64,000 bases of DNA. It comes from Micrasema longulum (Eukaryota; Arthropoda; Insecta; Trichoptera; Brachycentridae). A model generated the notes under the pieces. The model was not told the DNA's origin and ran no database searches. It was given only the letters and a program-made list of their open reading frames with translations. How positions within the stretch are numbered: the stretch's first letter is position 1; every line of letters begins with the position of its first letter. The DNA lies in contig JAGVSM010000868.1 of the NCBI GenBank assembly GCA_022494885.1, positions 85,046-149,045 of the forward strand. Reading direction: 5' to 3'. This document shows, piece by piece, positions 54,611 to 64,000 of this stretch. The translations under genes were made by a program, and so were the position numbers.

Positions 54611-55374
54611 ATGTAACTCGTGTGTGTCTTCTCAGTAAATAATGTCAATTGTAATCCATTTTTCTCATTTAATCTCAAATTAATTCACCATCACTCATCC
54701 ATACAACATGAATAAACACATATTTTCACAAATAGTTAGTGAAAAAAATATAACGGCCATAATAAGATCTGTTCCCCTCTTAATGCAAGGTCTTCAAATA
54801 TTTACATTTGCAATTATACACCATTTAGTTTGTATTTAAAACTATGTGGAATAATAATTGGGTAAGTTAAATAAATTAAAATAGTGTTAAATTAATATTC
54901 ATCGCACGAGCACTTGTTTCCGAGAATTCTCGTTAAAAGGTAATTTTATTAATTATGCGGGTATAGAATCTCTTAAGCTAGTACAAATTATCTTTCACGA
55001 TGCAATGTGCGATCTTTGGTAAGTAAACAGGTCGTTAAGCGTTTGTTTTCCCGAGGTAAGGGCATGTTTGTACCAGAGATATGTTATGAAGGAAACAATA
55101 AGGAGGAGATGAACTTTGACAAAGGGCGAACTTTTGATAAATTAAGGTTTTCATGTGCTTAAGGGCAGTTTCTCGTAGGTTTACCTTCCTTATAGTTAGT
55201 TCTAGAAGATTAAAGAAGTTTTATTATTGTAAGCGGTAAGCAAAATACTTTGAAACGTATCATCCTCAGATTAATAATTATACTACAAAAATTAAGGGAT
55301 TCTTGAATGTGTCCAAATTTACATATTTGTATCGGATTAACAAGTTATTTTTAATAACAACGAATCTCTTAATT
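54611..55374. other. Unassigned spacer
   Basis: No supported feature. Confidence 0.3.
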
Positions 55375-55440
55375 TGTTGCAGCAGAAAAAGTAAACATTT
55401 TAGACTTGGGAATATGGAAGTCAAGGCATTAAATTCGGTT
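55375..55440 (+). repeat. Family F fragment
   Basis: 'TGTTGCAGCAGAAAAAGTAA' and 'GGGAATATGGAAGTCAAGGC' mark the junction of the two family blocks. Confidence 0.45.
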
Positions 55441-55499
55441 TCAATTTCTGTGCTGAAGGGTCATAAGTGGGGATTTTCCCCAAATTGAGTTATTAATAT

Positions 55500-56160
55500 G
55501 ATTTAATACTCCATTTACAGATACAAGTAAAACAAAGAAGAGTAAAATAATCCTCATCATAACGATGAAAAACCGATTTGACAATTGGGTCTTATTCGAT
55601 ATGTGTAAATTGTAACATGAAATACCGACAAACAAAGATATTTCCTTTCAAGGTAATCCCACTGCATGACTTAACCAATACTATTTCTAATACCATAAAC
55701 TTTTCTGCTCACTCAAATTTAAAATACACATTTGGTCATAATATTCACAATTACAATACGCGTTACTCAGGGAATCTTCATGTGTCTAAGTTTCGCTCAA
55801 CAAAGTTCGGCAGTAGTTCCTTGGAAAATATTGGCAATTCCAAATATAATAAACTGCCCGATGAGCTAAAACACGAAAAATTGAATATAAAATTCAGAAG
55901 TGGCGCAATTAAAAAATATTTCTTAAATCTTTTTGATAGTGATAATTATTAATGTAATTTAAATAGATGGTGTTTTATGTTTCTTTTACAATAATGTTTT
56001 CTTTTTGTTTCGGATGTATTAATATGTCTGACATTATGTATTGTAAAAAAAATGTTTTTTCTTATGTACGGTCCCAAATGGGTTTCTTTAATAACATCTC
56101 GGAGTAAAATATGTATTTTTTGTATTAAATGTTTTATTTATAATAGTAAAAAATAAAGAA
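55500..56160 (+). pseudogene. Non-LTR RT C-terminus and 3' UTR, family Z
   Basis: The frame 55578-55952 ends 'IHNYNTRYSGNLHVSKFRST', 'NIGNSKYNKLPDELKHEKLN', 'FRSGAIKKYFLNLFDSDNY'. HNYNTR...G...YNKLPDELK...FK...K.YLL is diagnostic of the RT tail. The 3' UTR (55950-56150) matches the minus-strand UTR at 19085-19315, including 'CTTATGTACGGTCCCAAATG'. The tail region has AAAAAATAAAGAATAAATTT near 56150. The last ~120 codons are open, so this is a relatively fresh fragment. Confidence 0.75.
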
Positions 56161-56594
56161 TAAATTTAAAAAAAACACGGGCGCAAGTCGACTTGCGTCC
56201 GCAGTGCAAAGTCTGTGTATTAATCTTCGATACTGTATAAGGGCACTAATTTTATATTTGGTCTATCGGCGTCCTTCCAATATCAAAAGCCATCGTTAAA
56301 CCTGAATTGCCCACCTGCAAAGTGTGATAGTTGCCGCATATTTCCTGTTATAAAAAGAAAAAATCCAAGATAACGCCGTGTAGAAGATGTCTGGAGCTAA
56401 AAAAATTATCGCCATAATAACGTCATGAGAAAAACACGTAAATGTTCAGTGAGATTAAGTAACGATAACGAGTAACAATACATAACATGTTTAAGTGTGT
56501 CAGTAAGAGAAGAGAAGGATGAAAGCTCTGTAATGTCCTGCCGGTAAAACAACTTAGTGACTATACATTGATTGTAGATCACTTTGTTGATCTG
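56161..56594. other. Unassigned spacer
   Basis: A GC-richer patch at 56175-56215 (GGGCGCAAGTCGACTTGCGT contains the palindrome CGCAAGTCGACTTGCG). No gene. Confidence 0.35.
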
Positions 56595-56870
56595 GAATAT
56601 AAAAAAGAGTTTCTCACACTCACAACACTAGATTAAAAACTAAAAACTCCCTGTTTGTTCCCCGAATGACAAATTACTTCGGAGAGCGAACATTAAATTG
56701 CGTTGTTCTAAGATTGTTTAATGATCTCCCACAATCCATCATTAACATGAAAGATCTTCAAATAAAAAAAAATAACTGAAGAAATATCTTCTAGATATTT
56801 TATAGTGCCTGTTTATAAATAAATTTGTAAAATATAAATAAAATAAATGTAATATAAACCTGTCAAAAAA
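56595..56870 (+). pseudogene. Non-LTR RT C-terminal fragment
   Basis: One frame, 56621-56778: 'HNTRLKTKNSLFVPRMTNYF', GERTLNCVVLRLFNDLP, 'QSIINMKDLQIKKNN', stop. It matches the HNTR...VPR....GER......RLFNDLPxxI tail. Confidence 0.65.
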
Positions 56871-56974
56871 AAAATGTGTCCCACCGAAAAATCTTTAGAC
56901 TTAGTGGGTAACAAATTCTTGTATGTATTTTTTAATTATAAAATAAACGCTGCTCTGCAGCACTGAAACTGAAA

Positions 56975-57410
56975 GCCGAGTAACCGTGATCGAAATGCGA
57001 TCTCTTAGACAAATGTGTGGGAAATCAATGTATGACAGGGTTACGAATGATAAATTAAGGGGGAGTGTAAATGTGAGTCAGGTTTAACTGATAAACTGAA
57101 AAAAAGATCTCTGAGATAGTTTGGTTATCTATAACGAATGGATGACGAAAGAATGGTAAAACAAGTGTATATGGCCAGAATGAACGGAAACGTGGGACGA
57201 AGATAGCTAAAGAAGACGTGGTATGATTAGATAAACCAAAATCTTATGTATGGTCATGTCAAAAGCAGGCAGAATCGAAGGGCTCGGATGACGAGATGTA
57301 TGAATGTAGACGAAGCTAGAAATGTTTGCCAGGATAGACGTATGGTGGTCTATTCTATTCCTAAGGGATATGGCAGAATGGTAGTAGTAGTAGTAGTAAT
57401 AATAATATCA
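56975..57410 (+). pseudogene. RTE-like 3'-end fragment with (TAG)n tail
   Basis: 'VIEMRSLRQMCGKSMYDRV', then 'FGYLxRMDDERMVKQVYMAR'-like sequence in shifted frames, and 'GHVKSRQNRRARMTRCMNVD' and 'EARNVCQDRRMV' at 57255-57345. After the ORF end (GATATGGCAGAATGG) comes TAGTAGTAGTAGTAGTAATAATAA (57381-57405 region). This is a trinucleotide tail, where the 64-kb copy has TTAG. Confidence 0.7.
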
Positions 57411-57890
57411 GTTAGACAGCAAAGGGTAGAACCCTCGGGAGAAAGTACCAACGTCCTTTGAGCCTCCTACATAGTTGAAGGTCAGCTTGAGAAAGAAAAG
57501 ATATATAAAAATGTAGAAAAAATGAATGTTCATTTTTAATTTAATTCTAATTTGAGCAATAACAATGCTCAATGTATCTGTGGATTTGGGCCTAAGTGCA
57601 CTAAGTGCTAAATCGATTGTAGTATGGAGAAAAAATTACAAGGAAAAAGGGCACAGGTCGTAAATAGAAATAAATATCACATCGCGTAGAAAATACCCTA
57701 TTTAAATGTATTCAAGCATTAAAATTGAAAAAATTTAAGTCATATCTTTTGTAATTAATAAAAAAACCACCGAGGCCCTTGTTGTTCAATAAGTAAAAGA
57801 GCTATATTGTAAAATTACACCACACATAATTGTGCCATTTTTCCGTGTCAGCACAGATTTACATTTTATCACTTTAAAATTTACCCTATA
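57411..57890. other. Unassigned spacer
   Basis: No supported feature. Confidence 0.3.
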
Positions 57891-58570
57891 ATATTAGAAA
57901 TCAAACACTGATTTGAGTCTACTGAACACTTTATCTTATTTTTACAAATATAAAAACAAAAAATTCGTTACAATTTAAAAATAGACAATTCAAAAATAGA
58001 AATATTGTATAATAATTCAGTGAGGTTTATATAAATTTTCTCATAATATTTCAATCGCGTTTTGAAATTAAAATGAACAGAAACCCATTATAATATTATT
58101 GATATTTTTTCGACATCAATTATCTAAAGTTACAAAACTATAAAGCTTAATTAATTATCTCGCAATACATACTTGTATGTCAATAAATACTTACTTTGTT
58201 ATATTTTTCCCGAAATTCAAATATAAATACCTAAATTCTCCATTACCAATTAAACACTTAGCCTCGCCCTTAACCATTGGTTTTTCCCTCTATTATGATT
58301 AATGTACATGCTATAGTTCATAAGAATTTTTTTAATTTATACGTAAGTACCTTGAATTATATAACTATTTAACGACATTCAATCCATCTAATCTTCACAT
58401 TCGTTTGAAAATGCCCTAACAAGGCGAAACAGTTGTCACGAAATTTTTGTTTTTATATTTGTAAAAATTAAATAAAGTGTTTAGTAGAATCAAATCAGTG
58501 TTTAATTTCTAATATTATATGTTTAAATATGGAGTTCTACAAAATAAACACCAAATCAATCATTAAAATG
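57891..58570 (+). repeat. Family R repeat (copy 2) with ~78-bp inverted ends
   Basis: 57970-58570 aligns with 16448-17035. In addition 57891-57968 is the reverse complement of 58438-58514 ('AAATCAAACACTGATTTGAG' versus 'CAAATCAGTGTTTAATTTCT'). A TTTGAAAATGCC-CTAACAA-GGCGAAACAGTTGTC stem-loop (58404-58437) sits directly before the right arm. The inverted arm begins within a few bases of the predicted ribozyme cleavage point (GUC). Confidence 0.65.
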
Positions 58571-58599
58571 TACCTTTTTCAACAAAAGATGTCGCTAGT

Positions 58600-58860
58600 T
58601 TTAACTATACTTCCATTCTCTGTTACGAACCAACTTGCATGTGAATATTGATCTTAAATTGATCATTTCACAATTGAGTATTTCACATACGGAATCAAAA
58701 AATACCAGATGTGAATTTGAAATACAACTGTTATGAAAGACAGAATAGTTAATGTTAACTTAATTCAGCCGAAAACAGATAACAGCTCTGTTAATGCCCA
58801 GGCTTCCGTATTATTAGCTACATCTTTGTGGAAAGAATATCTTAAGAATATGTTTTTTAA
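58600..58860 (-). repeat. Family F, strongly diverged copy
   Basis: Recognisable only from 'CAGAATAGTTAATGTTAACT', 'GATAACAGCTCTGTTAATGC' and 'CCAGGCTTCCGTATTA', in the reverse order of the family start. Confidence 0.35.
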
Positions 58861-60424
58861 GTACTGTGAAGACGATGCCGACGCCTAGCGCCTGTAACAA
58901 TTAGTCAAACTAAGTAATTGCTATGCATAAGACCAACTTAAACCAGCAAGTTTTCAGAAGATTCATTATCGCTAAGAAGCTACAAAGTTTCAGCATGAAA
59001 TTCCAACGCAAGCTGCAATAAAGTTTGTTCAATTATGAATATACTTACAAATTGTAGATTAATATCATAATATACGTGTTTTTTAAAAAGTAAAAACTGT
59101 TTTTATTTATAAAAAAATAACTAAAACAACTTTGTTTTGAACCACTAATTTTTTATTATGTTTTTTTTCCACCGACTGGTCTCAAAGCAAACAAGCTTTT
59201 TCGTGAAGGTTTACGTAACTAATGATTGAATTCCTATTTTATTTTTATCATGTTCACTAAATACTACACGTGGACCCAATAAATCACGTCTTTTTTTCCT
59301 TACAAGGATGGTAATTTGGTGTCAATATTTTCGAAGCTAGACAGTAGAGGACTAAAATAAATATTGTTTATTTAGTTATTAATTATTGTTTTCTTATTAT
59401 GAATCGCTTTTTTAATTTCTTAGATTTCCATGTTGTCTAATTTTAATATTTTATTTTAAACCTGTGCCTTGATTATGATAGCTTTCTTCATCTGTATGTA
59501 TCGAGACGATATACTTAACTTCTGTACTATCCGTATCTTACATTGGCATGTTCTAGCTACTTGCTATATCGACATCATAAAATCATAATAAGCCAATAAA
59601 TGACCGCTAAAAAATAGTACGCGTTCCTTACGTCATTAACATTTAAAACAGTTATCATTTATTTTTTAAATAGGCTTATTTGATAAAAAGTGCCTACTTC
59701 AAAGCAATTATAAACTCCAATAAATCCCAATTCAAGCAAAGAATGCTCGCTTGTAAATGATTTTTATATGACTTTTAACCATTGCCAAAACGATATGCTT
59801 AACGATCGTCTGCATTTATCTACTGACGTAGTACGTAGCGATTACAAAGCCGGCTCTCGATACGTTTTCTTAGAAATATAGCAAAACAGATGGAAAAAAT
59901 ATTATAACTAAATTTATTTTTTACTTTCTTACTATAGGTAGAACCTAACGAGATTATTTCTGCATCTAGCCGCTCGTTTTCCATAATCTGACAGTTATGT
60001 TGGAATACGATTCGACTTCGAAATTGACTTAATTCTCTCTCATATTTTTAATAGGCTTTTAAAACAAAAAGTGCTAACCTCAAAACGATTAAAAATTTAA
60101 ATAAATCGTAATTAAAGAAAAAAATGCTCGGTGGAAGAAAATTTTTGTCACTTTTAATGGGTATATAAAGATAGATGTGTGCAGTATCTTTGCGTACATA
60201 GTCGTATAGGCATTTTAGTGATTGCGAGGAGACAAAAGTTTGTAAGTAGCCGGAGACTGCTCGCAACAGACTGAAGTTCATTCTATCGAACATAGGCTAA
60301 TTGGCCGTTGGTTGAAGGACCATAATATTTCGAACGCTAAAGCTTACTCTAGTCATATACTTCAATGTAATTATAATGGATTACTAGCAATTGCTTATAA
60401 TGGATTGTGCATATATGATAAAGG
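58861..60424. other. Unassigned spacer
   Basis: Two related stretches around 59660-59780 and 60040-60140 share 'AATAGGCTT', 'AAAAAGTGC', 'AAATAAATC' and 'AAAGAATGCTCG' with different decay, suggesting a ~120-bp duplicated segment ~380 bp apart. No gene. Confidence 0.35.
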
Positions 60425-60919
60425 TATGCACCTGCAAAAGTGCGATTCCCAAACCGCGGACCGAGGCGAGGTAAGGCGCGGGAAGTTTTAGCTTCCTTGA
60501 AAGCCTATGCAGACGGGTGCTGTACTGAGCGACAATCAACAGCTGGAACATCTGGGACTCACGTGGCACCGGCTCGCGGCGACTCGAGCTTCCAGCAGAA
60601 ATGTACGCGCTCGGTACACAATAGAGACACCATTAGTTTTAAATGACTGCTATTGTTGTGTAAATGACGTTATTTTGTGGATTTTAGTGTTAGATACTTC
60701 TGTGAATACTTATACTGTAAGTCTTAGAAATAATCTATTTTGGTCATTGTTTTCATTTATTATAGTTGAGCATTTAGGTGGCATAGTATGAGGGGGTATA
60801 ATAATTAATATTAAATAGTACAATTTAATGTTGATAATTAATTAAGTGTATATTTTTAGTATTATGTGGGAAGAATGTTAAGTTATATGTTAGTTTTAAT
60901 GTCATGGTAGAATGGGAGA
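60425..60919 (+). other. Probable 5' region of the RTE-like element (GC-rich leader)
   Basis: 60425-60640 is strikingly GC-rich (CAAACCGCGGACCGAGGCGA; GTGGCACCGGCTCGCGGCGA) against an AT-rich background, and it precedes the retrotransposon ORF. It is open in the plus frame 60440-60646 ('RFPNRGPRRGKAREVLASLK'), but no known domain is seen. It could be the internal promoter and 5' UTR or a short leader ORF. The true 5' end of the element is not defined. Confidence 0.35.
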
Positions 60920-63900
60920 ATGCCGCTAGCTGACCGCGATGAGGCTCGCAACCCATCAGGTCGCTTCTCTCGGGGGGGCGCAAAGAGGAGGAATTCTCAG
61001 GAATGTAGAATTGCCACTTGGAATGTAAGAGGACGTATGACTGATAAGATGAATGAACTGTGTGATATAATGAAGAATAAATGTATGGATTTATTGTGTG
61101 TCTCTGAGACTTGAAAGAAAGAGAGTGGTTCGATGGAGCACGGTGATACTCTGGTTCTCTGGTCCGGTCTCCCTGAGACGGACAGAGCTTGCCGGGGTGT
61201 TGCTGCGTTTCTATCGCCAAAAATGATAGAGGGCATGAATGAATATGAATTTGTAAGTGAGAGACTCATGTTTGTCAGATTTAAGGTCGGACTGACAAGA
61301 TTGCTTGTTATCATAGGATACGCTCCTGTCAACTCCGACTGTGAATCTGAGAAGGACGAGTTTTGGACGAGTCTAATGAATGTTATGAATGGGAAAAAAG
61401 ATAGCGAAAGGATAGTTTTGGCTGGAGATCTTAATGGTTAGGTGGGAACAAGGAGAGATGGGCTGGAGTCAGCTCTAGGTATGTTTGGGGATGTAAGAGT
61501 GAATGACAATGGGAAAAGACTGCTAGAGGTATGCCTGGAATGGAACCTTTTTGTATCAAATACATTTTTCGAACATAAAGGAATCCACCAATACACATGG
61601 GAGAGAGGAACTGAAAGGTCGATTATCGATTATGTCATCATTGACTCTAGATTGAAGCCTGTAACTGTCGACACACGTGTGTACAGAGGGGCCGAGATGG
61701 AATCAGACCATTTTTTAGTGGTCTCAAGGGTGATTCTGTTTAAAGGATGGCGGTCCCAAACAAACAAAGTGCAGGCTCCTTCTAGAGTCAAAGTTGAAAA
61801 ACTGCAAAATGCTGACATAAAAGATAATTTTGAAAGATCTGTGAGTCACAGACTGAACGAAAAAGATGTAGAATGTATGGGTATAAACGATTTGTGGGAG
61901 TGTTTGAAAATAAGTATGTGCGAGGCGGCGAAAGAAGTGTGCGGTGTGACAACGCTAGGGAGAAAGAAAGGTGATGCGTGGTGGGACGACGAAGTCAAAA
62001 AACTCGTTAAAGAAAAGAAGGATGCGTGGATAAATTTGCTTGCTGTAAAAAAGAATACAATTGAATATGAATCAGCTAAACGCGTGTATGGTGAAAGTAA
62101 GAAAAAGGTTAAGCAGGGTGTATGTGAACGGAAAAAAAAATTGAAGGATGAAGAAGGAATGAAAATGACACACAATTTCCATGAAAACATTAAAGTTTTC
62201 TGGAAAGCTGTGAAAAACTCCAGGAGTAGCAGTGAAAGCGGAGGCATGACAGTTGTTAAAGATAAGGATGAAAAAATGGTGACTAGTGAGAGTGGAATAA
62301 AAGAGAGATGGAAGGAATACTTTGAGGAAGTTTATGAATCGTACACTCGTAACTCGGGCGGTGCCGATGTATCGACATTATCCGAGGTGTGTTTGAACGC
62401 AAATGATGAGGTAAGTCAGATTAGTATGAAAGAAATTATCAGCGTTGTCAAATGTATGCGGAATGGTAAAGCGCAAGGGTATGACTGTATTGCAGCAGAG
62501 TTTATTAAGTCGGGTGGCAAATTAATTCTCACATGGCTACATAAACTTTTTAACTTGTGTCTCAAGGAGGAAAGAACTCCACCTGATTGGAGGAGGGCAG
62601 TTGTTATGCCGTTATACAAGGGAAAGGGTTCTAAGGTGGAGTGTAGGAATTACAGAGCTATCAGTCTTCTGAGCGCTGTCGGCAAAATGTATGGAAGAAT
62701 ACTGATAGAAAGAGTAAGAAACGTGACCAAGAAGAAAGTATGGGATGTACAGAGTGGATTTATGAATGGTAGAGGATGTATGGATCAAATATTTGCATTA
62801 CGCAATATGACAGAAAAGTTTTTGGCGAAAAACCAGAAGCTTTTTTGCGCTTTTGTTGATTTGCAAAAAAGCATTTGATCGAGTTGATAGGAAAAAATTA
62901 TGGATGGTTCTATCGGAGTATGGAGTGAGTGACAACCTTGTCCGCGCTATTGCTTCCTTGTACAAAGATAGTGTAGCGTGTGTAAGGGTAAATGGGTCAT
63001 TAACTTCCTGGTTTGACATCCCTAAAAGAGTCAAACAGGGATGTGTAATGTCACCGTGGTTATTCAACATATACATGGATAAATGTATGAAAGAATTGAA
63101 AAGTATGGATGTGGGAGCGAAAATGAGTAATTTAACTGTCAGTTGCCTTCTGTACGCCGATGACGCAGTCCTCCTAGCTGACAGCGAAGAGGAACTGCAA
63201 TCCTTGGTTACAAAGGTTTACGAAGTGTGCAAGGAGAGTGATTTGCTAATGAATGTGCAAAAGTCGAACGTCATGGTCTTTAAAAGAAATGTAACTATGA
63301 CTGAATGTAAGATTGTAGTAAATGGAGATAGTTTGAAACAGGTCGAAGAATTTGTATATCTGGGTAGTATGTTTACTAGAGATGGAAATATGGACAAGGA
63401 TATTGAAAGGAGGGTTAGTGCCAGTAACAGAGTTAATGGTGCCTTAAAGTCTGTCGTAGCAAATAAGTGTCTATCGCAAGAGGCTAAATTAGCAGTTCAT
63501 AATGGAGTTCTGGTACCAACCCTAATGTATGGGAGCGAAACATGGAGTTGGAAAAAAGGGACGAAAGTAGACTGAATGCTGTTGAAATGCGATCCCTCAG
63601 GCGAATGTTCGGAAAAACAATGTATGATAGGTGTCCTAATGTCGAAATTAGAGCAGAATGCAAGGCTGAGTTAAGCATTATCGACAAAATTAAGAAAGGT
63701 CTTTTGCGATGGTTCGGTCATGTGGAGCGAATGAATGATGAAAGAACGGCTAAAAAAAGATTTATGATGCGAATGTGTCTGGTTGTAGAAGTCGAGGAAG
63801 GCCGAGAAAGACATGGCATGATCAAGTACAACAAATTCTTGAAAGTGGTCATGTGAAAAGTCGGAATAATCGACGTGCGTGCATGAGAAGATGTATGAAT

Positions 63901-63984
63901 GTGAAGGAAGCAAAGGAAGTGCGCCAGTACAGAGTGGTGTGGCGTTCTATCCTCTCTGCCTACCTCTCCGGGGAAATGGCGTGA
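60920..63984 (+). pseudogene. RTE-like non-LTR retrotransposon: AP endonuclease + reverse transcriptase
   Basis: One ORF of ~1,020 codons can be followed from ATG at 60920 to TGA at 63982, broken at five points. Endonuclease (about residues 32-280): 'RIATWNVRGRMTDKMNEL', 'LLCVSET', 'IGYAPVNS', 'VLAGDLNG', 'RSIIDYVIID' and 'MESDHFLV' give the TWN, E, GD-N and SDH catalytic landmarks. RT: 'MPLYKGKGSKVECRNYRAIS', 'QSGFMNGRGCMDQI', 'CAFVDLQK' + FDRVDRKKLW, 'RVKQGCVMSPWLFNIYMD' and 'LLYADDAVLLAD'. Post-RT: 'YLGSMFTRDGNMDKDIERRV', 'ESRLNAVEMRSLRRMFGK', 'WFGHVERMND', 'CRSRGRPRKTWHDQVQ'. Breaks: TGA at 61112 and TAG at 61439, each at a position where Trp is expected; +1 A in 62865-62870; -1 A in 63552-63557; -1 A in 63752-63758. 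Single ORF, very short 3' UTR and tandem tail fit the RTE clade. The clade call is from motif memory. Confidence 0.85.
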
Positions 63985-64000
63985 TGGTTAGTTAGTTAGT
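63985..64000 (+). repeat. TTAG tandem tail of the RTE-like element
   Basis: Directly after the stop codon: TGG then TTAGTTAGTTAGT to the window end. RTE elements characteristically end in short tandem repeats rather than poly(A). It probably continues past the window. Confidence 0.65.

Noticed and set aside
63985..64000. Insect telomeric repeat
   Set aside because: The unit is TTAG, not TTAGG, and it directly follows an RTE ORF end, where a tandem tail is expected.

Overview
This 64-kb window is AT-rich, intron- or intergenic-like DNA from a eukaryote, most likely an arthropod and probably an insect. It has no prokaryotic gene organisation: no operons, no ribosome binding sites, and no long intact reading frame. 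The content is almost entirely mobile DNA in various states of decay: non-LTR retrotransposons (an RTE-like family plus several other lineages), a Penelope-like element remnant, tRNA-derived SINE-like repeats, TIR and foldback elements, microsatellites and one 12-bp minisatellite. I cannot name the species. The taxon is inferred from the repeat types, and no host gene confirms it.

Layout. 0-10 kb: non-LTR 3' ends (0.64-1.1, 2.4-3.3, 7.9-8.1 kb), copies of a dispersed foldback repeat called here 'family F', and two TIR elements at 6.85-7.7 kb. At 9.81-9.88 kb on the minus strand is the best host-gene candidate: a signal-peptide-like first coding exon ending in a consensus splice donor. 10-20 kb: more non-LTR 3' ends, SINE-like repeats, and the first copies of a hammerhead-like RNA motif (12.05, 14.93, 15.15 kb). 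20-34 kb: a Penelope-like GIY-YIG remnant (21.9-22.2 kb), a non-LTR RT carrying an in-frame 14-fold 12-bp expansion and interrupted by another retroelement (22.5-24.0 kb), two more hammerhead-like copies (26.6, 27.55 kb), and RTE fragments, one of them split by a TIR element (30.8-32.4 kb). 34-58 kb: mostly non-LTR RT C-termini and 3' UTRs (33.3, 34.4, 37.5, 41.2, 45.2-46.7, 52.0, 55.6, 56.6 kb), family F copies (a 500-bp near-perfect palindrome at 50.7-51.2 kb), and a second ribozyme-like repeat with inverted ends (57.9-58.5 kb). 60.4-64 kb: a nearly full-length RTE-like retrotransposon (endonuclease plus RT). It is broken by two nonsense codons and three single-base frameshifts that all lie in A-runs, and it ends in a TTAG tandem tail at the window edge.

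How the parts relate. The RTE-like copy at 61-64 kb is the likely master type for four truncated copies in the window. The hammerhead-like motif recurs at six places with a conserved stem-loop and core, partly in 5'-to-5' inverted pairs. It may be the processing ribozyme of a Penelope-like or retrozyme-like family, whose coding trace is the GIY-YIG fragment. That link is inference. Most non-LTR copies are 5'-truncated and keep only the RT C-terminus and 3' UTR, as expected from target-primed reverse transcription.
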